A stretch of 64,000 nucleotides of DNA from contig NC_134644.1 in NCBI RefSeq assembly GCF_030463565.1, positions 101,490,765 through 101,554,764 on the forward strand. Reading direction: 5' to 3'. This document shows, piece by piece, positions 1-12,301 of the stretch. The translations under genes were made by a program, and so were the position numbers. The stretch's first letter is position 1. Each line of letters starts with the position of its first letter. This DNA is from Pelecanus crispus. Taxonomy: Eukaryota; Chordata; Aves; Pelecaniformes; Pelecanidae. The notes beneath the pieces are model-generated. The model ran no database searches and had not been told where the DNA came from. It saw only the letters and a program-made list of their open reading frames with translations.

Positions 1-3000
1 AAAAGTGCATAGATAGCAGAATTTGATTTTTTTCCCCTCTTTTTAGGATTTACATGCAAGTGTTGCATTATGTAGCTTCGTGTCCCCCAGGACTTTGGCG
101 GAGCATTTCTTGCGTGATGCAGACGACTAAAAGCTGAAATTGTTTTAAACTCGTAAAACTTGTATTCCCATACAACTGTTCATAGCCCAGCTTTTAAAGG
201 CAGAGCAATATAAAGATGAGAGACCATAGCTGAGACCTATCCCTGTCATCATCCCAAGGAGGAAAAGTAGAGGTCCTTCCACGCACTTCCTGCAACCATG
301 TTGTATCCTACAGCTGTAGGTGGGGCTGGGCCCAGCCAGTTTCCTGGAGCTTTTGCATTGTGGTCCCGACTTTTCCCATGCTGTGAAGCCTTTCTTGCCA
401 GTAACACACGTTCGTGCTTCTCGAGTTCCCTCTTGGCTCCTACAGCTCCTCATTTTCCATTGCTGAAAAGATCACGTGCAGGTTTGACAAAAAGTGCTTT
501 AATTTCATGCAGCGGAGGCATTTATAGACCTACAGGTACCTCATTTGATCCTGATTTCGATGAGGCATTACAAGCAGCTGTCCGTATGAGACGCTTTTAT
601 TGCACCTTAAAATGATACTGTCACTCACTGCTCTTTGATCAGATAGATCTGCCTGCTGGCAGGGTGTTGAAATAGGTAACAAGTATGCATCGCTGCCTGA
701 GCCTTTTCAGTTCCCGCAGAGCGGAGGAAGCATGCCAAAAAGAGACTCTAGTGGCTCATTATAATACATTTATTGCATTAAAGTGCAATTAGCAAGTGTC
801 AATTAAGATTTACACGGGAAGGGAGTTGAGAGTACAAATCCTTCTGTTAGATAAACAGAGATGCCAGCAAATCAAATCTTCATAGGCACATCTCATTCCT
901 TTGATTTTTCTTAACAGACTTAGGCAGTCATGTTCTTCAGGAACAGAAATTAATGTCACCTCTTTGACTTGAGTGAAGCTATAAATATTGATTTACATAA
1001 GCTGAGGATTTGGTTGCTACTGTAGAAAGCCTTTTCTTTCCAATTCTGCGTTTCACTATTCATTATAAACAACTAAATGTATCAGAAATAAAATAAAAAA
1101 AAACCACCACCACAACAAACCCGCAATACAATAAAATAAGGATTTCTAACTCATGTATTACCACAACATGAACACTTAAGAACAGGGACATGACCACAAA
1201 CCTCAGAAAGCAATCTCTGAGGTGGCAGTTGAGGGAAGATGCGTGATCTTCACAAGACACACCTCAAGCTCTGAAAAGTTAATTCCACAACAGATTTCAA
1301 GCAGCCTTCACAGCTGCTTTTGTTTAAAATTTGAAATGTCACGTGATTTTAAATTAGATGCCCATCTAGGTAGAAATTGCACTGATACATTGTGGTTTAG
1401 GCATTTTTATGGACATAGATGAGTAGTGCACCTCAGGGTCCTGTACTACCAGAAATTCTCCAACAGTCCCTTTGGATGTATTTTTACTATTAGTAATTGT
1501 TCAAGGGTGGAGAGAGCAGCAAAGAAATGCTTTTGTGTCAATGTAGAAAAAACACATATGTGCCTAAAAGTACACGTGGTAAGTATTGACAGTCCTCAGT
1601 GCTCTCTTAAGTAAAGGGAAATATAAAATGAGGTAGTGACTAGTAAGAGAGAAGCTTGCAACTTCTGTCTGCTGCTGCACTAGCACCCATGATTCTGTGC
1701 ACTGAGCTGAAGCTTTCTGAGTATCCTTCAAGAGATCCCAGTCACCCATAATTCTTATTCACTTGGTGTGCAGTCAGCACAGCCCAAAGCTACAAGCTGT
1801 CTTACACATGATACCAAAATACCAGGTACTGAGGTGGCCATGAAGCAAAGGAGACAGACAATGCTGACAACAGCAAGTTAATCATGATTTATACCCAAAA
1901 TAACCACATGATATTATGAAATAACTCAGTAATGAAGCCACAAGGTGTCAGCACTGGCCTGCATAGTTAGAAAATAACTTTTTTTTTTTTTCTTTTTTTT
2001 CCTCCCTGTTTGAGAGACTTTTTGTTTGTTTTAACCTGTGTTACTGAACTCTTGTGAACATTCCGTTGAGGTTAATCTCCCTTCATTAATTCACCTCAGT
2101 TTAATGACAAAGTAATATCCTCTTCAGATGAATGAAAAATACTCAGTGTAAACTACTATAGTTTCAATAGCAGCAGGACCAAAGGGGAAAAAAAAAACCC
2201 CAAAAACGTAATCTTTAAAGCTCATCATGAAGATATAAGCTTTTGTATCTTTAGGTCATCAGCACATACCTTTGTATTTTGGGCTAAAGAAATAATTGAC
2301 CTTTTAATTTGGAGTCATCTCATCTTAGCAGTTGATCTGCATAAATGTCATTTACAAAACAGTGGTAAAAAGAAAATGAAGACCAGCTCCTGGGAACACT
2401 GGCTCTGGTTGTACCCAGTGATTACAGCAGTGACTGACTAAAGTCGGTCACAGAAACAACTTTGTTCAATATCTCAGTTAAAGCGTATGGTATTATCAGC
2501 ACTGCTGTACTTGGATGATTCATGTAGAAGACTACCAATCTTGTTCAGTTAACAAGGGGAATGAAATGTGTGGTTGTACGGCAGAGCACTCAACAGCACC
2601 AACACAAAGATGTTCACTCAGTGGGCCAGCATGCAAAGCAGAGCACCACTAAGACCTTGGGATGGACAAAATCCAGAGCACTATCTTGGAGCGCTAGCCC
2701 ACACGCTAGCTGCGTGCATGGAACAAGAGTTATGGTGATATACACTTACTTGCAGCTTTGCTGTGATTCTGAGAGTGAAAAAGAAAAAAAGAAAAAAATA
2801 GTAGTCCCCCACATCTGTTAATTTGCTACTTTGACCATGTGACCGGCCTCACTGACTTAAATGGAATTACTCAGGGTAATAAATTCAAGCCCATGGCACA
2901 GGAAGGAATTGTTAACACAGGGCAGCAGCAGAGACTTCTTTAGCCTCAACAGAGACCTTTCATAAATGCCATACCACACATTTTCTTAGACTAAAAAGGC

Positions 3001-4984
3001 ATTTATTATAACAGGTTTATAAATATTGTTGTCTGTCACTGTCAAATAGCTAGCAAGGCCCACTTGAACACCAACATTTAGTATAAAACAGATGTTACAA
3101 AGCAATATTTTAGGGCATGCACTGATTTTAAAGTAGTCCCGTAGGTCATCATAATTTCATTATGTCTTCATCCAGTGTTATTTTTCTGAAAAGACTGGTG
3201 CATAACTACAAAAAAGTTTGATGATTACTTCTGGACTACAAAAGCCCAGTTCTGCACTCCTACCCAACCAAATGCTCATTGACCTCACATGGATGCTGTG
3301 GGTATTGGCATACAGAACAGAGCCCAGCATAAAGAATGCAGAACACCACTCTAGGACTATAGTTCAAGTTGCTTATTTGTAAGTTTTACCTATGTATTAG
3401 TCTTGAGAATGCTGAACAAAGTCAAAAGGTAGAGATGACATTTCAGGTTCAACAATTACACTTCACGTAATACAAAACAAAGTGGCAAGAGTTAACATAG
3501 TTACAATAGCCTGCTTGTTTGCACAGAGGTTAAAGCAAACCAGACCTCAGGATATATTAATCAGAAATACCAAGGCATACCAGGCATCTGTTTTAACCTA
3601 AACAGAACTCATGATGCTTCAAATACGCTAACAAAATATATCTGCCTAAACAAAGGCTGGGGACATCACACACAAATGTCAGGGTCCCACCATTTCATTT
3701 TTCTAATTAGTTAACAGGTTTGAAATTTCATCTTTGACTACCTGTGTCAAGACTTGAATGACACTTCCAGCTTTAGGAAAATCTGTTGTCATTTTTTCTG
3801 TTTCCATTTTTAATCACTGGTTTCATATCGACAACTGTGAAAAACTGAAAAAGAAATCATTGTGTTGTATGTGAGTAGTTATTTCAGAAACTGATATCAT
3901 ATTTTGTACTTAAATAAGATTTTTTTTCCTCCTAGATTTAAATATGGCATCTGTACTTCCTTTCCTATTATCCTAACACTATATACAACATTTTCTTGAC
4001 TTACTGAACTTATCCTCGTTTTATCTTGTTTGGAAAAAAATACAAATAATACCATAAAAAACACTGATGCGAGGCTAATTTTTGTACCAAAGAAGGTGAC
4101 AAAAGGTTAGTATATAAAAACTGCAAACATAAGACCCTAGCAGGTAACATCTCAGGTTTCTATATACTCTTCTGGATCACTCCGCCCCCCAAAAAATCAG
4201 CTAGGAGTCAGGGAATATGTAGGATTCTGTGTTTTGCCTTCTTTTATCTCCAAAGCAGAGTCTACCTTTTTGGTTTTAAACTCTCTCGTGTAATTCTCAG
4301 ACTTACGTGCAAAAAACCACCTTCAGCAAATTGACATTGCCTAAATATTAATTCTGTGATGAATATTTTTCATTAATCTAAACTTTACAGATCACTACTG
4401 TGAAAAAATCAGCAAGAATATTTTTATTCCTTGGCACACAACCTAACTGGATCGTTCCTTTATTTAGTCTTCTACAAATACCATCTTATGAAATTGAACT
4501 GAATGATGTCAAGCTTAAGAGAAAGATGTGAAACTAAATTAGGCAACACACTGCAATCACTAGTTGCCATAAAATGTTCACTGCCCTGAGCAGGCTTTGG
4601 AACCATAAAAGATTTGCAGCTGCGTGGCTCTTTTGAAAAATCCAATTACTTCTTTTAAAATGTAAACATAAATTTGAGTAAGCATCATTTAGAAACAGCT
4701 CAGAAAAGTACTGGTACCAGGTAATTCTGTAACGCTCTAGTCTATAAAGAGCACAACACCTTTACAGAAAGTTTCCTAAGAGAGAGCCATGTAAAAGTTC
4801 ACCTTGTAAGGACATTCCGAAATAGCCTCTAATTGCAGATCAAAACTAGCCTATACAGAGCAGCAGCTGTTCTAAAATACGGGCTGTGAAGTCCTGCACG
4901 TACTCCAACCTCACGCTGGTTTGAAAGACCATTCCTACTTAGGTAAGAAACACAGAAGTAGGGCAAAAGCAACAGTCGTGAATG
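1..4984. other. Non-coding DNA downstream of FRRS1L
   Basis: AT-rich sequence without a convincing exon on either strand. T-rich runs lie at 1979-2000 and short A-rich runs at 1086-1104 and 2779-2799. Minus-strand AATAAA hexamers at about 766-771 and 3001-3010 could end a long FRRS1L 3' UTR. The next gene expected from mammalian synteny, TMEM245, has no recognisable first exon here. Confidence 0.6.
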
Positions 4985-5235
4985 ACTGTGAAGCTGCGTC
5001 AGGGGACGTTCAGATGGGACATTAGGAAAAGGTTCTCCATTGAGAGAGAGGGTGCTCGGTCGCTGGAACAGGCTCCCCAGGGAAGTGGTCACGGCACCAA
5101 GCCTGTCAGGGCTCAAGGAGCATCTGGACGATGCTCTTAGTCATATGGTTTAGTTTGAGGCCGTCCCGCGAGGAGTGGGGGGTTGGACTCGATGTTCCTT
5201 ACATGCCCTTTCCAACCTGAGATATTCTATGAGTG
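4985..5235 (+). mobile_element. CR1 LINE, 3' fragment (copy A)
   Basis: Plus-strand CR1 tail: the GCTGCGTCAGGGGACGTTCA block, the GGAACAGGCTCCCCAGGGA block, GTTGGACTCGATG, CTTTCCAACCT and a terminal ATTCTATGAG. The reverse-transcriptase C-terminus is broken. It differs from the two following copies and belongs to an older or different subfamily. It is severely 5' truncated, as usual for CR1. Confidence 0.9.
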
Positions 5236-6599
5236 CAATTCAAACTACTTAGCAATCCAAGGGAAAAAAAAAATCTGCCCCCTTCCTTACAGCAGATTCA
5301 TTGCTATTGCCAATTCAAATCACAGATTTTCAAAGAAAGTAATGTCTTTTCAGTCTGCTTTTTCACACCTATCAGCTCCACAAGCTGCACATGTCCTCCT
5401 TGACATTTCAAAATTACATTGGCTTTGCCTCACTATCTGAGCCCAAATTAGATAAGTTGAATAACCAAGTTCAAGCATACATAATTTTACCAAACCTACT
5501 ATAAAAAAAACCCCAAACCTGAAGTTACCCAAGTCATTATTTCATACTAATAAAACAGGTTTAGAAAATTAAGGTTTACCTAGATCTTACTCTGTATCTG
5601 CAAAAATCAGACACCTTGACATATAAATTGCACAGAAATAACTAGATTAAAAAAAAAAAAAAAAGATGTGGTGAAAAGTTGACATATGGTCACTAAATAT
5701 AAATTACTTCTTTTGATTAATTTTTGTACTCAGGAAATTGAGATTCTTTTTTGGGTTTTTTTGGAACCTTCCAGTTAGATCCGTATCTGTGCTAAGCAGG
5801 CTGTGGGAGAACTGCATTAGGCCCTAACACACCACTACAGAAATACTGATAATGAAACTTTAATTAGGAAAATAGACAATGTACAATGAAAGCTGTTAAG
5901 AAAAGATGCAGAGCCTCCATCTTTTGATACTCCAACTGCTGCAGCAGTAGGTTGTAAAATGGCCAGTGAGCAGGTACCTAGGCAGCAGCTGACTGCCACT
6001 ACTGTCTGCAGGGTCTTGGCAGATTTTTGTACCTCCGAAGGCAAGACCAAGCCTCTAGCTCTTACCTTGGAGTCTGACAGGAGTACACATCTTGAGGCAC
6101 AGTCTGCCCTTGTGCCCTCATCAGCCCTCACGCAGCTAGGGCCTGCATAAAAGCTAAATTCTCATTAAAGTCAGATTCTGTTCCTTCTAATCACATCGAG
6201 TAGTATTTGCTTGTGATTAAGAGTGCCAGGCGTGCCTGACCACATGTAAACTCATGCAAAAATAGGAAGTGTGCCAAAGCCATTAGCCCTTCCTTGTCAT
6301 TCAGCCTTACTACCAGTCTCTTCCCTCTTCTATCCCAAACTGTTTGGGGTCACCTATGCCTCAGAGCGTTCAAGCACACTGCTTTGTCCATTCATTACAC
6401 GCTGTGGAGTCAGGGTTGAAACGGAGGATGCCAATTCATGCAAGTTATGCACATACACAGCTCCATGAAGCACCACAACAATTGCAATATTTAAACCTGT
6501 TTCCACTTCTATCACAAATCTAAGGCTCTGTACCAAATTATACTTCGTATAAAATATTAGCACTCTCACAATAGTTATCTCTGAAAATGAGTGATATGG
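5236..6599. other. Non-coding DNA between CR1 copies A and B
   Basis: AT-rich unique sequence with an A-run at about 5649-5665. The 5835-6131 and 5959-6150 open frames overlap on opposite strands and show no domain. Nothing else is seen. Confidence 0.6.
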
Positions 6600-6786
6600 A
6601 GTCACCATCCCTGGAAGTGTTCAAAAAAACGGGTAGACGTGGCACTTTGGGACATGGTTTAGTCTACCCTTAATTGGTTTAATTGGTTTAGTGTGGGCTT
6701 GGTAATGTTAGGTTAATGGTTGGACTGGATGATCTTAAAGGTCTTTTCCAACCTAAATGATTCTATGATTAGATGTTTTGTAATTC
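6600..6786 (+). mobile_element. CR1 LINE, short 3' fragment (copy B)
   Basis: Starts at the ATCCCTGGAAGTGTTCAAAA block and ends with CTTTTCCAACCTAAATGATT then CTATGATT. It is nearly identical to the end of copy C, with a short AATTGGTTT duplication at about 6672-6689. It is 5' truncated to about 190 bp. Confidence 0.93.
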
Positions 6787-8111
6787 TGTAATTCTATGAG
6801 ATACATGTTTCTTTCACCTAAAGCTATTACTGAGTACTTTTCTTTGGGGAAACTACTTGGATATGTTAAAAAAAAAAAAAAAGAAAAGGAAAAAAGTACA
6901 GCTCCTACACAGTGTGGCAAACAAAGACACCACAAAATGCCATTTCAATGCTAATAAAAGTTATGAAGTTTGTCTATAAGCTTTAATTCTGCCTCTAGAG
7001 TACAGCGTAGTGCAAACTTCCAGTGGCCCCAGAAGAGATCAGAAAGGCCAGACAGGGGGTCTGTTCTCTAAAAAGGAGAACAATTTGCTGCTTTGTAAAC
7101 GTCTAATGCACTGCATGGATGGGAAAGCAAGGAGAAGACAGACAAAAAACAGCAAGACCCACACCTTCCCTTAAACTTACAGCAGTCATTTACTTACAGA
7201 TAACTGGAGTATGATCAATGACACAGATTTCTAATTGTGACCTGGCTAATCATGAGGACAGCTGTGTGTCAGTCCTCCTTACCCTCTAACTCCTCTCCAC
7301 AGCTGGGCTAAGACTTCTCGGGATCATCTTGCTAAACGGCGTAAGGCATCTGTCCAAACAGGGACAGGGCATAGGCGAGTGACAAGGAGCACGGTACTTT
7401 TCAGAGGAAGACTAGACATTAACACTCATGGTAAGAACGCCGTCCAGAGACTGGCAAAAGATATGCATATTTAAGGGATTTGGTGTAGGATGGGTTTGTT
7501 ATTTCCATTTTGCAGTAGCCATCACGTACGTGGAGGCAGTGGCAGGGCTCCTCTTGTTTCAGACCCAGGATATGGTGCCCCAAGCAAGCTTCAAAACCAC
7601 TGCCTGGGTTTGCTGATGTGCACCATGCTCCAGTCATTCTCTAATCCCTGTGCTGAAGACTAGAAAAGTCAGTGCCAAACACAGCTTTGACATCCTTTAA
7701 CCCAATCTGGGGGTTTCCTCAGATTAGGGAGACCACAAGTGTTTATTTTCTTGCTATCCAAGTATTACAAAACCAATCAAGAAGGACAAGAAGGTCACAG
7801 AGGGATTTCAAACTTTTCTCATCCATACGTTCTCTTTCAAAACCAGAGTATTTCCCTTATAATAACAGAATTTTGAAGAAAGCATCACCCCTGTATCCAA
7901 TGATGTCATCAAATCCGCTAGGCTTTTTTTTTTTTTTTGGGGGGGGGGGATATCACTTAGCATCTAGGAGTATCTCAGCTATACATAAAAATATACATAG
8001 TTATTTGATTCCAGCAAAGAAAAAAAAAATTACTTTCTAAAAGTCTGTCCTCTCTACTTATTTTTCTCTCTTTCCTATCCTACTTATTAATGTCATTTCA
8101 GGCCTAGCTTA
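6787..8111. other. Non-coding DNA between CR1 copies B and C
   Basis: Unique AT-rich sequence with an A-rich run at about 6869-6896 and a T15G11 homopolymer junction at 7924-7949. The forward open frame at 7672-8040 runs through that homopolymer and is not credible as a gene. Confidence 0.6.
7924..7949 (+). repeat. T15 directly followed by G11
   Basis: Fifteen T then eleven G with no interruption. It looks like a degenerate simple repeat or a replication-slippage product. Confidence 0.95.
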
Positions 8112-8546
8112 TTAGAGCGGCTGAGGGAACTGGGGTTGTTTAGCCTGGAGAAGAGGAGGCTGAGGGGAGACCTTATCGCTCTCTACAACTCCCTGAAAGG
8201 AGGTTGGAGTGAGGTGGGTGTTGGTCTCTTCTCCCATGTAGTTAGCAATAGAACAAGAGGAAATGGGCTCAAGCTGCGCCAGGGGAGGTTTAGGTTGGAT
8301 ATTAGGAGAAATTTCTTCACAGAAAGGGTAGTCAAGCATTGGAACAGGCTGCCCAGAGAGGTGGTGGAGTCCCCATCCCTGGAAGTGTTCAAAAAACGGG
8401 TAGATGTGGCACTTCGGGACATGGTTTAGTCTAGTCTACCCTTGATTGGTTTAGTGTGGACTTGGTAGTGTAGGTTAATGGTTGGACTGGATGATCTTAA
8501 AGGTCTTTTCCAACCTAAACGATTCTATGATTCTATGATTTGTAGC
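8112..8546 (+). mobile_element. CR1 LINE, 3' end with intact reverse-transcriptase C-terminus (copy C)
   Basis: A 435-bp 5'-truncated CR1. The frame from about 8113 to the TAG at 8427-8429 is unbroken and encodes the typical CR1 ORF2 tail ([56 protein letters not shown]). The 3' UTR follows, with GTTGGACTGGATGATCTTAA and the terminal tandem ATTCTATGATTCTATGATT. The unbroken frame suggests it is relatively young. Confidence 0.96.
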
Positions 8547-10974
8547 AGGGTACAAGTCAGACACTACAGTAAAAAAACAAGGTCCCTTTGCAACAGGCAC
8601 TGTCACAAATATACGTAGCTGATTTTTCTTCCAACTAACTTACAAACTTTAAGTATAAAACATTCTAGATAAGATGGACAGAGCGAGCAGAGGGTGATAA
8701 TATGGTTAATGTAACAAGCAATGGTCACAGCTGAATTTTGTTCTGCATGGAAAGAACATATTCAAGGACGTTAATTAATGCCTTATGGTCTTTACCAGTC
8801 CTATCTGTCTAATTAATAATCAAAGTTAAACTTCCAAAGGACACCATACTCTAAACATGCACTTTCTAAACTCTATGCCTCTGTTATTAGGTCACCCCAC
8901 AAGTAGTTCTTAGAATAAAAGCACTTTGGAAATGTGTTCTTTAACAGCTGCTTGCTAGTAGTCACCATAAAGAAACTAAAAATGATTTAATTTGGAGAAG
9001 GAAATGTCTGCCTCCTTTTCCAAAGGAGACCTTTTCCTCTAGTTTGTGTTGGTACCTGTTAATTAGAAAAATCCCCAAAACTATATGAAATGCCATAATC
9101 ACTTAAACATTACTTTGAAGAAAGTTACTTTGTAGTAACTTTGTATAACAAAGATCAATCCTGCTTTTCAAAATTAACCCCGCCTCCCCCCGCAAAAAAC
9201 CCACACGAAAACCAAATACCTTCCATGACAAGTTACTATGCCCACTCAAATGTTAAGACTTACCAAGTATCATACAAAGGTAAATATGATTCTATGAAAT
9301 ACCACTGAGTTAAAGCCTTTTCAGTTCCCTTGTGGCCCTTTTCTTCTCCTATTTCTCATATTCCTGCTTTTCCCATTTTGAAGAGCAACTCTCAGACAAA
9401 CTCAGTGCTAAACTCAACCATCAGTTGAAATGCCAAAGAATAGATTGCTTTGCTGCTTGTTGTCGCCTTTTATTTCCTCCCATTTGATTAGAAATATTTC
9501 ACTAGTGCTAATTAAGTCCTTTGAAGCTTGGGTGAAAGTTTTTATAGAAGTGCACATTTCTGCTAATACTTCAACAAGAGAAAAATACGATGACAAAACC
9601 ACCAGACAGCACACTGACAAGTAAACTGAAAAAGGAAAAACAAAATGTATTTTTTACCCTAATTGAGAACATGGGTACCGCTGAAGACTGAGGCAGTTCG
9701 TACTTCACAGCAGAGATATCCTTAAGCAGCTCTGCCTCTGCTCTGAATTTGCTGTTGTTTTAGAGCCTGAACTTCAAACCTTTAAACCATGACTCCGTGT
9801 AAGCAGAAAGCAGCTCTACGGGTGTTGCACGTTTACCTTGGTGTTATTATTGTCATCTTTATCATACCACTGTGCCTGGGTCCAGCCAGACTATCCTAAA
9901 TCCAGCAATGTACTAAAAAAGAAATGAGGAGCCAAAATGGGTTTCTATCCTACTTCAGTACCTTTCAATTATTAGATTAGGCCTTTAGTGGGTAATCAGG
10001 TAAATACCTGAAACTAAAACAGTAAATACAAGGCCATAAACTACAGCAACCCTGAGGCTACTTTAAATAGCTGTGATCTCTGAGAAGGAACTGTACTAGC
10101 TCAGCTGCCTACAAATTAGCATAAAGGAGAAAGAATTTCCCCTAATGATTTCTTTGCTTCGCCTGGTTGCTGAATATAAAACTCATTATCCAAGGCTTCA
10201 GTGCTCTGCTTCAGCCAATCTTAAGGCTAAATTTTACAGCCATCGTGCAGACCTTCCTTATTAGGTGGTCTCCACTATGTATTTTGTCAGATGATGAGTA
10301 GGTTGTCCAACTTGAGAGAAGTAATTTATGCTAAATAAAGCTACTATATGCTTTTTTTAAAGTTCACTTCATTCCCAATTTCTCTCCCCCCTCCTGAATC
10401 GCTGTCCAGCAATTTTAAGTGAAAAAATTCTTAAAGACATCAATGAGAATATGTATTACTAAGCAATCTTTCTTTTGAAATAGGGATAAACTGTTTGGAA
10501 TGGAGATAAATTCCTCTTTAAACCTAATTCATACCCTTTAAGCATAGATTTGAAGAATGCTGAGCCTAAAAAAAAATTAGTCTACAAACTTCAGTCTGTG
10601 AATAATGATGCAAACCCATCAAAGCTAGTTAATCTTTTTACTCTATGCAGCAATGAAAATAGAAATGAGGTCCATCACATACTTTACCAGATCCTATGTT
10701 ACAGAGTCCTCAAGTGTACCACATTAGATAGAACTTTGGAACAATTCAAATTTTAGATCTATTTAAATAGCATTTTAATGCAAGTTGGGAAGTGAATGAG
10801 CAACCTTATCTAAACGCATTTGACTACTACGTGTATATGTGTCATACACTTCCTGTTATGTGAAGAACAGAAATTCTCCACAAGAAATCAAAATTTTTTC
10901 ATAATATTCTGTGGCTTATAAATACCTTTTGACACTTTCCATTTTGGTAATAGTTAGGACTCATCTTTGTAGTA
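8547..10974. other. Non-coding DNA between CR1 copy C and FRRS1L
   Basis: AT-rich unique sequence. It could be the distal part of a long FRRS1L 3' UTR. No coding exon is visible. Confidence 0.55.
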
Positions 10975-12128
10975 TTTATTGGTGATAAAAAAAAAATCTA
11001 ATGTCTTTCCTCTTTAGCTCATCTTTTTCCACAGTAACTACATTTTAGCAATGATCTGATGAAGCTAAAGATACTGCTCTTATTAATCCCTGTCTTTCCT
11101 TACAAATAATCTAAATTATATTTCCATTTCTTTGTAAGTTAACACCAGCTGCCATATTCGTCTTTAACATGAACAAGATACACAGGCATACAACACAGAA
11201 AAACAGATTACTTTGTACTACTACACAACTGCTTAAAAACGTATTTACATGTCAGCAATAGTACTGTTTTTTTTTTCACAAAAAGACAAAAATTGATTTA
11301 ATCTATTGGAAGGACATCCTATGGCTTGTTGGGAACTTCTGTATTCTCTCTGTTTTACATCTGTTTTTCCTTCATATGGAGAATTTGCATTACTGTATTC
11401 TCCTTTCCCCTTGTTTAAATAACTTTATATCTCACTCATAAAAGAAGTAGCCATTTTTTTCAAGCAGGCCATTGAAACACTATTGTTATAAAGACATTCA
11501 TCACCTCTTTTCCATTGAAAAAAATCATGTTAATGCTTGATTATGCAAGTTTAGTTTTGGAAAGTACCAGAGCAAGTAAACCTTGATAAATATAAAAAAA
11601 TCTGGGAGAACTGTCCATTGCTGAAGGGCAGGCTTTATACTGCTGTGTTGGTATCCTGATCTTAAGTTCAGAAACTGCGCTTGGAGTTGCACCGTCTGCA
11701 CCAGAACTACCAAACAGCATTATAATGTTTTCCCAAATTTGCTTCTTGGGAGCAATTTGGAAGGCAATTTTGTTATTTGATAAGATGTTTTGCCTAAACA
11801 CACATACAGACACCCCTCCCAAAAACACATACACACGCACACAGGCACGCACATTGATTTTACAAAAGTCTCCTTTTCTTTAAGCAAGTAGTCACAACAC
11901 TGAAAATATTCTCCTATGTGTTCACTGATTATTCTTAAATGATTTGTTGCCACTCTGCCACTCAAAGGAGACGGTTATTTCATTCTTCTGAGAAGCTAAC
12001 TATGTTCAAAAGCAGCTAGATGCTGATGGTGGTGTGATACAAATTCCAATAGAAAAATGCATCGTCCGTCCATATAGCAGTCCATCCTGAGAAACTTCCA
12101 CTGACAAATTCTTGCTATTTTCCATCGG
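10975..12128 (-). other. FRRS1L: Probable proximal FRRS1L 3' UTR, with an AATAAA at its left end
   Basis: The minus strand continues without a splice signal I trust after the FRRS1L stop. The first clear minus-strand AATAAA is at 10975-10980, about 1.15 kb beyond the stop. Further AATAAA hexamers lie at 9469-9474, about 3001-3010 and about 766-771, so longer 3' UTR forms are possible. The mammalian gene has a long 3' UTR as I remember. The UTR end is inferred and not established. Confidence 0.4.
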
Positions 12129-12301
12129 TCATGGGGTTCCCATCAATAAATAGAAGGTCAGTGCAACAATGAGGAGCAAGCAGAATGGAGAAGAGAAGGT
12201 CTGATAGGCAGCTGATGGCATGAAAATATCTTCATACTTGTAAATACTGACAACGCGCTCTGATACAGGTGGTGAGTCTATATCATGACGAGTTATAGAA
12301 C
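12129..12301 (-). CDS. FRRS1L: FRRS1L coding exon 5 (stop codon, membrane anchor)
   Basis: The acceptor is TATTAAAG. The exon completes a glycine codon and encodes 56 residues, [20 protein letters not shown] to the C-terminus LLMGTP, followed by TGA at 12131-12129. The last 20 or so residues ([18 protein letters not shown]) form a hydrophobic C-terminal segment. In this family it is regarded as a membrane anchor (tail anchor or GPI-type signal), consistent with ER and membrane location. It is the last coding exon and must continue leftwards as 3' UTR. Confidence 0.96.

Noticed and set aside
4829-5116. Minus-strand frame over CR1 copy A
   Set aside because: Antisense frame within a retrotransposon tail.
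7672-8040. Forward 122-codon frame
   Set aside because: Runs through the T15G11 homopolymer and has no domain.
1-12128. Search for the first exon of TMEM245, the expected next gene
   Set aside because: No CpG island or signal- or membrane-coding exon is present; the gene must start beyond the left edge.
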